From NCBI GenBank assembly GCA_017508665.1, contig JAFVYL010000026.1:1-51290 (forward strand): DNA of 51,290 nt, in the 5' to 3' direction. Source of the stretch: Clostridia bacterium. GTDB lineage: Bacteria > Bacillota > Clostridia > Oscillospirales > CAG-272. Every line of letters begins with the position of its first letter. Within the stretch, counting starts at the first letter, position 1. Position numbers and translations under genes: made by a program. Below the pieces are notes generated by a model that had not been told where the DNA came from, did not search any database, and worked only from the letters and a program-made list of their open reading frames with translations. Shown piece after piece: positions 16,715 through 24,377 of the stretch.

Positions 16715-17386
16715 ATGAAAAAAGATAAAAATCTCTCATATATGGACTCCGTGCACAGAGACGGTACTATATGGAATCTGTCGATAATGGTTCTACTGTT
16801 GCTCTTCCCTGTGCTTGTAATGATTATTTTCAATGCCATGCCCGATTGGAAGGGCGTAGGCGTCGGTCTTCTCAGTGCAGGAACGATGTACTGGGCAGTA
16901 GGTATCGTAGAGGTAATAACCTTTATACCAATGCTCGGTGCCGGCGGATCTTACCTCTCATTTGTAACCGGTAATATCTCCAACCTCAAGCTTCCCTGCG
17001 CTATAAATGCGCTCGAGAACTTTGGTGCAGATCCCAAAAGCGAGGAAGGTGAAATAGTTTCCACCATCGCTATCGCGGTATCCTCTATTGTAACTACTAT
17101 AATAGTAGCTCTCGGTGTAGCTCTTATAGTACCGCTCAAGCCCATTTTTGAAAGCAAGGTACTTATCCCCGCATTTGATCAGATGCTTCCCGCACTCTTT
17201 GGTGCGCTCGGTGTAGCTCTCATCTCCAAGTCCTGGAAGATAGCTATAGCACCGATACTCCTTATGCTCGCACTTTTCGTTTTTGTTCCTGCCCTCGATG
17301 CGGGAATGGTAGGAATCATGGTGCCTGTAGGAGTGGTATTCACTATCATAGTTGCAAGAATAATGTATAAGAAAGATATGCTCTAA
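16715..17386 (+). CDS. Integral membrane partner of the DUF5058-like protein
   Basis: This 223-residue protein has a short charged N-terminus (MKKDKNLSYMDSVHRDGTIWN) and about six hydrophobic segments. The loop FIPMLGAGGSYLSFVTGNISNLKLPCAINALENFGADPKSEEGE contains conserved-looking small and polar residues that could line a substrate path. A GGAGG site precedes the ATG. I do not recognise a named family with certainty. Its size, gene order and co-transcription suggest that it forms a hetero-oligomeric transporter with the preceding protein, comparable to split carriers. No ATPase or PTS component is present in the operon. Confidence 0.7.
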   Translation: MKKDKNLSYMDSVHRDGTIWNLSIMVLLLLFPVLVMIIFNAMPDWKGVGVGLLSAGTMYWAVGIVEVITFIPMLGAGGSYLSFVTGNISNLKLPCAINALENFGADPKSEEGEIVSTIAIAVSSIVTTIIVALGVALIVPLKPIFESKVLIPAFDQMLPALFGALGVALISKSWKIAIAPILLMLALFVFVPALDAGMVGIMVPVGVVFTIIVARIMYKKDML

Positions 17387-17400
17387 TAGGAGAATTGTAA

Positions 17401-18843
17401 ATGTTACCTTACGTTTTACCTACTATCGGCGCAATAGTATTCCTGTTTTTCGCCGTAGTAATTATAAGAACACTCACATTCAAACCGAAGCCCCTGCCCA
17501 CCACGTCAGACGACGAGATAGTGTTTGACAAGGAAAAGGCTGTAGATGACCTCGCGAGACTCGTGCAGTGCAAAACCGTATCCCGTATAGACCACGTAGG
17601 CGAGGACGATGATGAATTTGAAAAGCTCGTGGCTATGCTCCCCGAAATGTACCCCCACGTATATGAAAAATGCGAATTCAAGCGTTTCCCCGACCGTGCC
17701 CTACTCTACAAGTGGGAGGGTAAATCGCACGATAAGCCCTCTGTATTTATGGCGCACTACGACGTAGTACCCGTAAATGAAGAGGATTGGCAGAAGCCGC
17801 CATTCGATGCAGTGATCGAGGACGGAGTCATCTGGGGACGAGGCACACTTGATACTAAAGCAACCTTCTCAGGTGCGCTCTTTGCGGCAAACCACCATAT
17901 AGCAAACGGCTTTGTGCCCGAGCATGATATCTATCTTGCGTTCTCCGGATGCGAGGAGGTAAACGGCCCCGGCGCAAGACATATTGTAGACTACTTTGAG
18001 GAAATGGGAATTGATCCTGAAATGGTGCTTGACGAGGGCGGTGCTGTCGTCGAGGGTGCATTCCCCGGACTCAAGAGACCCTGCGCGGTAATAGGAATTG
18101 CTGAAAAGGGTATGATCGACGTGGAGTACCGTGTCAAATCAAACGGCGGACACGCATCTGCTCCCAAGCCGCACACCCCCGTAGGCGTGCTCTCTCTTGC
18201 CTGCGCGAAGGTGGAAGCGAGCCCCTTCAAATCTCACGTGACAAAGCCCGTCAAGGAAATGTTTGACACCCTCGGCAGACACTCAACCTTCCTATACAAG
18301 ATGATATTCGCCAATATGTGGTGCTTCGGCTGGGTAATCGATATGCTCGGCAAAAAGCAGGGCGGCGACATCAACGCGCTCATGCGTACCACCGTAGCTT
18401 TCACACAGATGTCGGGAAGCTCAGCATCCAACGTAATCCCACCAGAGGCCACAATGGTTTCAAACCTTCGCTTAAATCCCGCAGACACCATGGACTCAGC
18501 CCTTGAATATCTGAAGGAGACGGTAGCTGATGAGAACGTACAGCTCACTATTCTCCGCGGATACAATCCCAGCCGTATCTCTACAACCGACGGAGTGGGA
18601 TACAAGAGAGTGGAAAGTGCAGTTGTATCCACCTGGCGCGGATGTATCCCTACCCCTTATCTTATGATGCAGTGCTCAGACTCAAGACATTGGGGCAGAA
18701 TTTCGGATAAGGTATACCGCTTCTCAGCTATGGATCTTACCAAGGAAGAGCGTGCGTCCATCCACGGCAACAACGAAAAGATCCGTTTTGAGTGCGTACA
18801 CAAATGCTGTGAGTTCTTTATTCGCATAATGTCCGAGTGCTAA
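17401..18843 (+). CDS. Membrane-anchored M20-family metallopeptidase
   Basis: This 480-residue protein has one N-terminal transmembrane segment (about 3-26) and then an M20 di-zinc peptidase domain. Metal ligands and catalytic residues are in place: AHYDVVPV (H119, D121), WGRGTLDTK (D151), SGCEEVNGPG (catalytic Glu about 185, metal Glu next to it), MVLDEGGAV and a late HGNNE. The dimerisation lid holds YRVKSNGGHASAPKPHTPVG. The architecture resembles yeast carboxypeptidase S and mammalian PM20D1, which hydrolyse dipeptides or N-acyl amino acids. The orientation is uncertain; the domain could face either side. Translational spacing is tight with the upstream membrane genes, so it probably processes what they transport. 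Confidence 0.9.
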   Translation: MLPYVLPTIGAIVFLFFAVVIIRTLTFKPKPLPTTSDDEIVFDKEKAVDDLARLVQCKTVSRIDHVGEDDDEFEKLVAMLPEMYPHVYEKCEFKRFPDRALLYKWEGKSHDKPSVFMAHYDVVPVNEEDWQKPPFDAVIEDGVIWGRGTLDTKATFSGALFAANHHIANGFVPEHDIYLAFSGCEEVNGPGARHIVDYFEEMGIDPEMVLDEGGAVVEGAFPGLKRPCAVIGIAEKGMIDVEYRVKSNGGHASAPKPHTPVGVLSLACAKVEASPFKSHVTKPVKEMFDTLGRHSTFLYKMIFANMWCFGWVIDMLGKKQGGDINALMRTTVAFTQMSGSSASNVIPPEATMVSNLRLNPADTMDSALEYLKETVADENVQLTILRGYNPSRISTTDGVGYKRVESAVVSTWRGCIPTPYLMMQCSDSRHWGRISDKVYRFSAMDLTKEERASIHGNNEKIRFECVHKCCEFFIRIMSEC

Positions 18844-18893
18844 ATTCTATCAGCTAATTTTGACGTCTCAACAAAGAGGCGTGTGAGGTAAAA

Positions 18894-19859
18894 ATGATTT
18901 TTCAGAAACTCGTTTTGGGTTTTTACAGAAAAACCCTTCTCCGCCGTCACGATCCCGACGGTACTCTTTACTATTTCAGCAAAGAAGATTTTCCCGGTCT
19001 TGAATGTGAGGAATATTCATTCACAGGTGACAAAGGGCAACGCCTCGCGGCATATCTCTACTACAGAGATGAAAAAAGATTCGACCGACTCATAATGTTC
19101 GAACACGGTATGGGTTGCGGACACGCCGCCTACATGCAGGAAATAAACGTAATAACAGAACACGGTTATACGGTATTCACCTATGACCACACGGGTACAC
19201 GATGCTCGGAGGGGGAGAATATCGGCGGCTTCTCACAGTCACTCTCCGACCTCGACAGAGCTGTACGTTTTGTGCGCTCAATGCCAGAATATAAGGATTC
19301 CGATATATCTGTTATCGGTCACAGTTGGGGCGGATTCTCTACCATGAACATCCCTGCTATATACCCCGATATTACACACGTGGTGGCGCTTTCCGGCTTC
19401 ATCTCGCCGAGAGCGATACAAGAGCAGTTCTTCGGAGGTCTTCTGAAATACTACCGAAAGGCAGCATTCAAGCTTGAATATGAGTCTTTACCCGATTATG
19501 CGGAGTTTGACGCAAGGATCTCGCTGAAAAATGCAAGCACACGCGCACTTATAATCCACTCGAGAGATGACGAAACCTGCCTCTTTGAAAACCACTTTGA
19601 AGCATTAAGACGCGCGCTCTCGGGTTGCGAAAATGTAGAATTTTTAGCTCTCGACGGCAAGCGTCACAATCCCAACTATACATCCGATGCAGTTGCCTAC
19701 ATGCGCGAGAGGATGTCCGATCTCAGAGCAAAGCTAAAGAAAAAGCAGATCGTCACAGACGAGGACAAGGCAGCCTTTGTAGCTAATCAAGATTGGGTAC
19801 GAATGACGAAGCAGGACGAAGACGTATGGAACAAGATATTCGCATTCCTTGAGAAATAG
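18894..19859 (+). CDS. Alpha/beta hydrolase (serine aminopeptidase or lysophospholipase-like)
   Basis: This 321-residue hydrolase has nucleophile elbow GHSWGG (Ser144), an oxyanion-type FEHGMGCGHAAYM motif near residue 70, a probable acid in IIHSRDDETC (about 236) and His in GKRHNPN (about 267). It resembles the Hydrolase_4 group, which spans esterases, monoacylglycerol lipases and serine aminopeptidases. No signal peptide is seen. It lies 50 bp after the M20 peptidase gene and before the operon terminator, so it may finish the breakdown of an acylated or peptidic substrate. The exact substrate is unknown. Confidence 0.85.
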   Translation: MIFQKLVLGFYRKTLLRRHDPDGTLYYFSKEDFPGLECEEYSFTGDKGQRLAAYLYYRDEKRFDRLIMFEHGMGCGHAAYMQEINVITEHGYTVFTYDHTGTRCSEGENIGGFSQSLSDLDRAVRFVRSMPEYKDSDISVIGHSWGGFSTMNIPAIYPDITHVVALSGFISPRAIQEQFFGGLLKYYRKAAFKLEYESLPDYAEFDARISLKNASTRALIIHSRDDETCLFENHFEALRRALSGCENVEFLALDGKRHNPNYTSDAVAYMRERMSDLRAKLKKKQIVTDEDKAAFVANQDWVRMTKQDEDVWNKIFAFLEK

Positions 19860-19924
19860 GCAAAAAACGCGGTGCATCTATAACAGATTACCGTTAAATT
19901 AAGTCACATCCACCAATATAAAAC

Positions 19925-19962
19925 GGGCGAAGAATTTCAGCAGTTCTTCGCCCTCTTTTTTT
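19925..19962 (+). terminator. Terminator of the DUF5058-M20-hydrolase operon
   Basis: A perfect 10-bp stem (19925-19934 with 19944-19953) is followed by TCTTTTTTT. The next 200 bp up to the promoter at 20169 hold no gene that I can support. Confidence 0.9.
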
Positions 19963-20168
19963 ACGGGTGCGGAGCTAATACTCAGACAGATTCGTTGCCC
20001 CAACGGTGCATATATAATGCAATACTCTGATTTTTTCACTTTTTATCTACAGCCGTACAAAACGACATATTTCGCACTTTTTCCCGTCTATTTGCACATA
20101 CAGTATAGGTTTCATTTGTGACTTTATACAAAAAAGATCGACATAATATTTGTTTTTTTCATATTCTA

Positions 20169-20197
20169 TTGACATTTTATTCACACATTGCTATAAT
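20169..20197 (+). promoter_or_regulatory. Consensus promoter of the zinc-ribbon/SPFH cluster
   Basis: The sequence reads TTGACA, 17 bp, TATAAT: an exact consensus in both boxes. The leader is about 67 nt. The purine-rich site ahead of the ATG at 20271 (GGGAAAGTGAG) is only moderate. Confidence 0.85.
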
Positions 20198-20270
20198 TAA
20201 TACATTAAAAAGGAAGAGTTTTCTTTTTTTGTCAATTTTACACATCATTTGATGGGAAAGTGAGCTTCAT

Positions 20271-20864
20271 ATGGCGATTCAGGCAGTTGATATCAAGTGT
20301 CCAAACTGCGGCGCTGCTGTTGCCGCAAATCAGGAGTCTTGCGAGTGGTGTCACTCTCCACTCTACATTACTTCATTTAACAGCATTTCGCAAATGTCAC
20401 CCCTGCAGGCTAACAAGTATGCGAGCAGCTATCGCAAGGAACTTGCAAACGATCCCGACAACACCACGCTTAATGCATCGATCGCATTCTGCTATCTCAA
20501 GCTCGGAATGTATGACGAAGCTTACAACGCATTTTCAAAAGCAATTGTAGACAACTTTGATAACTCGGAGACATACTTCTACGCGGCAGTGTCTCTTCTC
20601 AAGGGCAAAAAGGCGTTCTTACATACCCGCCCCGAGATAGACAAAATGCTCGAGCTTATCAACGCTGCGCTCATGATCGAGACGCGCGGTGTCTACTACT
20701 ACTTCATGGCGTACATAAAGCACGATTACTTCAAGCGCAAATTCCTCAACACAACACCTAACTACAAGGACTGTCTCATTAAAGCTAATTCTCTCGGCTG
20801 TTCAAACGCTGATATAGACCACTTCTACTCGGTCGCAGGCGTTGAACGTGTTACTATGGTTTGA
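20271..20864 (+). CDS. Zinc-ribbon and TPR-like protein
   Basis: This 197-residue protein opens with a zinc ribbon, CPNCGAAVAANQESCEWCHSPL (about 10-31), with four cysteines in CxxC...CxxC. Then come helical TPR-like repeats: KYASSYRKELANDPDNTTLNASIAFCYLKLGMYDEAYNAFSKAIVDNFDNSETYFYAAVSLLKGKKAF. There is no signal peptide or membrane segment, so it is cytosolic. Such zinc-ribbon proteins commonly neighbour SPFH/YdjI-like and PspA-type membrane-stress proteins in Bacillota. It heads a cluster read from a perfect promoter, and a protein-protein adaptor role is inferred. No enzyme motif is visible. Confidence 0.75.
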   Translation: MAIQAVDIKCPNCGAAVAANQESCEWCHSPLYITSFNSISQMSPLQANKYASSYRKELANDPDNTTLNASIAFCYLKLGMYDEAYNAFSKAIVDNFDNSETYFYAAVSLLKGKKAFLHTRPEIDKMLELINAALMIETRGVYYYFMAYIKHDYFKRKFLNTTPNYKDCLIKANSLGCSNADIDHFYSVAGVERVTMV

Positions 20865-20913
20865 TTTTTATTAGCACAAGTATTAAATAAACATTTTTTA
20901 GGAGGACACAAAA

Positions 20914-21660
20914 ATGGCATTATTACAGAATCTTATGGGTAAAAAGAAGGACTCTGCAGCTCCCAACGTGCTTATGGCATCTGTACTCAAGAGAGCTAAG
21001 TCTCCCGATCAGTGCAAGTGCATAGACTTCTTCATGGGTACTGAGGAAGGAGCAAACGCTAAGAAGGGTTGTCTCAGCAAGGGTCCCTCTACTTGGACAA
21101 TCGACGACTACATCGCACACGTTGACAACGAGGTAAACAAGCTCAACCTTAAGCAGCGCGCTATCGAAAAGATCGGTCTCGACGAGTCCCAGATCTCCGA
21201 GATTCCCCCTGTTGTTATCTCTTCCTTCGCACGTTCCGGCGAGGGCGTTTACTTCAAGGCTACCGCAGACTGGAGCAGATATGTAACCAATAAGTTCTAC
21301 GTAACTTGGATCTTCTTCTCCGCTACTCAGCTTTACACCTACACCTACGTTCTCGACACTATGACAGATAACGCAGTTGAGACCACAAGAGATTTCTTCT
21401 ACAGCGACATTACCTGCATCAGAACCGAGCATGAGGTTGAGGAAGTTGTTTACGAGATCAAAGAGAAGGGCTGTCTTGCATACCTCAAGAGCCTCTTCAA
21501 CAAGAGCGAAGAGAAGTTTGCTCGTTACCACAAGCACTGGGATACTCTCCAGATCACAGTTCCCAGCGATTCCTACTCCTTCTACTGCAGAACTACTCCT
21601 ACTCTCGAGCAGAGCATCCAGGCTGCAAAGGCTATGATCCGCGAGAAGAAGGAATCATAA
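20914..21660 (+). CDS. Conserved-looking protein of unknown function in the SPFH cluster
   Basis: This 248-residue soluble protein was not recognised. It has a lysine-rich N-terminus (MALLQNLMGKKKDSAAPN), a Cys-containing segment QCKCIDFFMGTEEGANAKKGCLSKGP (about 32-57), and a beta-rich middle with many aromatic residues (FYVTWIFFSATQLYTYTYVLDTMTD, about 128-152). That part could be a PH-like or lipid-facing fold. It ends in basic helices. An AGGAGG site gives strong translation, and codons are highly regular, as in an expressed gene. A terminator-like hairpin follows at once, so much of the transcript may end here. No function is proposed. Confidence 0.75.
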   Translation: MALLQNLMGKKKDSAAPNVLMASVLKRAKSPDQCKCIDFFMGTEEGANAKKGCLSKGPSTWTIDDYIAHVDNEVNKLNLKQRAIEKIGLDESQISEIPPVVISSFARSGEGVYFKATADWSRYVTNKFYVTWIFFSATQLYTYTYVLDTMTDNAVETTRDFFYSDITCIRTEHEVEEVVYEIKEKGCLAYLKSLFNKSEEKFARYHKHWDTLQITVPSDSYSFYCRTTPTLEQSIQAAKAMIREKKES

Positions 21661-21674
21661 TTTTGAATTTCTTT

Positions 21675-21705
21675 AAGGCAAGGCATTTTTTGCCTTGCCT
21701 TTTTG
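21675..21705 (+). terminator. Terminator or attenuator within the SPFH cluster
   Basis: A perfect 11-bp stem (21675-21685 with 21691-21701, loop TTTTT) runs into TTTT. It separates the abundant-looking first two genes from the YidD-like gene, whose ATG is 13 bp downstream. Confidence 0.75.
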
Positions 21706-21717
21706 GTAAAATATATT

Positions 21718-22155
21718 ATGTGTGATTGCGACGGTAGAATTACGGTGTGGGAGGATGACCCGAACTACGTTAAAAAGGAAGAGTTCGTACCGAACAATCC
21801 TCTTGAAAGGCCTAAAATCAACTACGTAAAGCCTATTATCGCATTTCTCGTCTATGCCCTGCAGTTTGTAGGCCTATTTTTCATCCCATATGGCAAGACG
21901 TGGATAAAGGTCGTAGTACTAATCGCATATTCTCTGATATATTTCTCATTTATCGCAAAGCGCACTGTCATATGGCTCGTTCATCTGTATCAGAACAAAG
22001 CCCCGGACGAGGTCAGACTCAAGTGCGTTATGGAGCCGAGCTGCTCTGTATATATGATACTTGCGGTTGAAAAATACGGAGTTATACGCGGAGTGTATAA
22101 GGGTATACGCCGACTTTTCCGATGCGGAGATGTATCCGGTGTAGATTACCCGTAA
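21718..22155 (+). CDS. Membrane protein with a YidD-like C-terminal domain
   Basis: This 145-residue protein has two hydrophobic segments (about 40-85) and then a YidD-like region: MEPSCSVYMILAVEKYGVIRGVYKGIRRLFRCGDVSGVDYP. This matches the YidD pattern PTCSxYAxxAIxxxGxxxGxxLxxxRxxRC...GGxDPV. YidD helps the YidC insertase place proteins in the membrane and is usually about 75 residues without transmembrane segments, so the fused membrane part is unusual. The ATG at 21718 was chosen over an in-frame TTG at 21703, which sits on the terminator tail. No clear ribosome site precedes it. It could be a non-canonical YidD paralogue in a membrane-maintenance cluster. Confidence 0.68.
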   Translation: MCDCDGRITVWEDDPNYVKKEEFVPNNPLERPKINYVKPIIAFLVYALQFVGLFFIPYGKTWIKVVVLIAYSLIYFSFIAKRTVIWLVHLYQNKAPDEVRLKCVMEPSCSVYMILAVEKYGVIRGVYKGIRRLFRCGDVSGVDYP

Positions 22156-22285
22156 CTGATAGCCTTAGACGGAATTTCTATATTCTATCATGGCGAAGCG
22201 TAAATATCAGAATTATTCCCTGTGTCCAAAATTCGGACATTATATTCTTACCGTCTGAAAACGACGGCAAAAGGAGACTAGAAAA

Positions 22286-23419
22286 ATGGCATTATTTAAG
22301 AAAAACCCTAATGAAGCGGCTTACCGCGACGGCAAAAAGCATTGGGCGGAGGTTATTAAAAACACCGGCCCCGGCGATCTTTTAATATGGAAACAGCCCG
22401 AAGAGGACTTCAACACCAACTCCACCCTTATCGTTATGCCCGGTGAAGCGGCTATATTCGTAAACCGCGGAGTTGTAGAGCAGGTCTTTGAAAACGGTAC
22501 ATATAAGCTCTCTACACAGAACTACCCCTTTATAAGCAGACTCAGAAACGTGCTTACCGGCGGTATCAGCACCTTCAACTGCGTTGTGTACTTCGTAAAG
22601 ACAGCGCACACCACAGAGATCAAATGGGGCACTGATTCACCCATCCAGGTAAGAGATAAGCTCCTCGGTATAGCAACCAAGCTTAAGGCTCGCGGCGCGT
22701 ACAGAGTAAACGTAGGCAACCCTGCAAAGTTCCTCGAGAAGATGCTTGGTAATAACTACGACGGTATGCATCAGAGCGCGCTTGTAAATTACTTTGTAAG
22801 CGAATTCCAGAGCAAGATAAAGTCCACTGTGGCGAAGGCTATCAACGAGTCCAACACCGAGATACTCGGTATTGACGCGAGACTCGACGAGATATCCGAC
22901 CTCATCAAGCCCTACTTCCAGGAAGTGCTCAGCGACTACGGTCTCAACTGCGTAAGCTTTGCGATCGCAGCTATTGATATTGATGACAGTGAGCTCAGAC
23001 AGAAGTACGACGAGATCGGCATGGATGCTATCGCAAAGATGCGTAACGCGCAGGCTGACCGTATGGTTATGGATACTCTCGGTGACCGCTGGGCACAGCA
23101 GCAGTCCGTCAACATCATGTCCACTCTCGCGGAGGGTGTGGCAAACGGTGGCGGCGGAAGCGGACTTACCGAAGCAGGAATGGGTCTCGGAATGGGTATG
23201 GCAGCCGGCGGTATGTTCGGCGGTATGGCACAGCAGATGTTCGCACCTATGCAGCAGCCTATGCAGCCTCAGGCAGCTCCCGCTCCCGCACAGCCTCAGG
23301 CAGCTCCCGAGCAGGATCCTATGGAGGTACTCTCAAAGCTCAAGAAAATGCTTGACATGGGACTCATAGAGCAGTCGGAGTATGATGCCAAAAAGGCAGA
23401 AATACTCAGCAAAATGTAA
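22286..23419 (+). CDS. SPFH/Band-7 family protein with C-terminal SHOCT domain (YdjI-like)
   Basis: This 377-residue protein starts ALFKKNPNEAAYRDGKKHWAEVIKNTGPGDLLIWKQPEEDFNTNSTLIVMPGEAAIFVNRGVVEQVFENGTYKLSTQNYP. This is the YdjI/virion-core-like SPFH type, with the SPFH core over residues about 40-260. A glycine- and methionine-rich linker follows (about 290-320), then a Pro-Ala-Gln stretch, then a SHOCT segment at the end (DPMEVLSKLKKMLDMGLIEQSEYDAKKAEIL). In B. subtilis YdjI lies in an operon with a PspA homologue and functions at the membrane. There is no transmembrane segment here. An AAAGGAG site precedes the ATG. It probably scaffolds membrane proteins with its neighbours. Confidence 0.88.
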   Translation: MALFKKNPNEAAYRDGKKHWAEVIKNTGPGDLLIWKQPEEDFNTNSTLIVMPGEAAIFVNRGVVEQVFENGTYKLSTQNYPFISRLRNVLTGGISTFNCVVYFVKTAHTTEIKWGTDSPIQVRDKLLGIATKLKARGAYRVNVGNPAKFLEKMLGNNYDGMHQSALVNYFVSEFQSKIKSTVAKAINESNTEILGIDARLDEISDLIKPYFQEVLSDYGLNCVSFAIAAIDIDDSELRQKYDEIGMDAIAKMRNAQADRMVMDTLGDRWAQQQSVNIMSTLAEGVANGGGGSGLTEAGMGLGMGMAAGGMFGGMAQQMFAPMQQPMQPQAAPAPAQPQAAPEQDPMEVLSKLKKMLDMGLIEQSEYDAKKAEILSKM

Positions 23420-23463
23420 ACTTTAGAAGTCATAATCCATATTTAAATTCAAACGAATCACTA

Positions 23464-23514
23464 TCTCTACTAAGGATGCATACTTGTAATATTTCTGCAA
23501 ACCCTTAGTAGAGA
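23464..23514 (+). other. Leader hairpin upstream of the last gene of the SPFH cluster
   Basis: A perfect 12-bp stem (23464-23475 with 23503-23514) encloses a 27-nt loop with no T-run after it, so it is not an ordinary terminator. A second small stem, CCGC/GCGG (23531-23534 with 23539-23542), overlaps the GGAGG site of the next gene. Together they could modulate translation or stability; this is inference. Confidence 0.5.
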
Positions 23515-23553
23515 CGGTAACAAAATTTTCCCGCTTATGCGGAGGTGAACAAA

Positions 23554-24234
23554 ATGACTAAAAGCAAAGTTTTCGGATGGATAACAAGGCTGTTATTCCT
23601 TGCAGCATTCAATGCCATCTTCTTCATTGTCGGCGGTACCGATCATCCCGCCTCTGTGTGGATCGCCTATGCGATGATACAGGCAACCTACCTTCTGCTC
23701 ATACTCTCCCCCTACTTTACCGCAGGTGGAAAAACCGCACTTGAGACAGGTGCTCCTCTCGTAATGCTCTCAAGCATAAACTTTGCCCTGCACTTCGTAG
23801 TCGGCCTCATATTTATGATAGCTGCTCCCGAAAAGTGCAAGGGAGAGATCGTCCTGTATATTATTCTTGTGGCTATCTATCTCGCGGTATTCTTCACTCT
23901 GATGTTTGCAAATTCTCACACAGAGTCCTCAGTAAAGAGACAGGCACAGGATACCTTCTTCATCAAAAATCAGTCATCCAAGCTCAAGCTCCTTGCATCA
24001 AGAGCAACAGATGCCGAGCTGGCAAGACTTATTGAAACTATGGCTGACAACATGCATGCAAGTCCCTCTCGCTCAAATCCTAACGCCGCTATGGTAGAGT
24101 CTAACATCTCCATGAAGGTAATGGAGATCGAGATGGCAGTTAACGAAGGACGTGCAGACGATGCAAAACGCTCCTGCCGTGAGCTCGGTTATCTTATCGA
24201 AGAGAGAAACCGCGTTCTCACTATAAGCTATTAA
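23554..24234 (+). CDS. Membrane protein with a cytoplasmic helical domain, unknown function
   Basis: This 226-residue protein has four hydrophobic segments (about 8-30, 37-55, 65-90, 97-118) and then a soluble helical domain of about 100 residues: SSVKRQAQDTFFIKNQSSKLKLLASRATDAELARLIETMADNMHASPSRSNPNAAMVE. The ATG at 23554 was chosen because GGAGG lies 8 bases upstream; the in-frame GTG at 23545 overlaps that site. It is last in the SPFH cluster and is followed by a strong terminator. No named family is recognised; a membrane partner for the SPFH protein is a reasonable guess. Confidence 0.75.
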   Translation: MTKSKVFGWITRLLFLAAFNAIFFIVGGTDHPASVWIAYAMIQATYLLLILSPYFTAGGKTALETGAPLVMLSSINFALHFVVGLIFMIAAPEKCKGEIVLYIILVAIYLAVFFTLMFANSHTESSVKRQAQDTFFIKNQSSKLKLLASRATDAELARLIETMADNMHASPSRSNPNAAMVESNISMKVMEIEMAVNEGRADDAKRSCRELGYLIEERNRVLTISY

Positions 24235-24265
24235 TAAGGTCGCGCACCTCGGCGCAAAACGAAAT

Positions 24266-24302
24266 GAGTGAGGCAGAAAAACTGCCTCACTCTACTTTTT
24301 TT
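24266..24302. terminator. Strong terminator of the SPFH cluster
   Basis: A perfect 11-bp stem (24266-24276 with 24282-24292, loop AAAAA) is followed by TACTTTTTTT. It may also serve the minus-strand reductase gene ending at 24378, where the tail is ATTTCGTTTT. Confidence 0.88.
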
Positions 24303-24377
24303 ATTAGTTTATAGGTTTGGGCTTAACCCATTTGCGTTTGACCGGTCAAATGCGATGATTGCACTCAGCGTTGTTTT

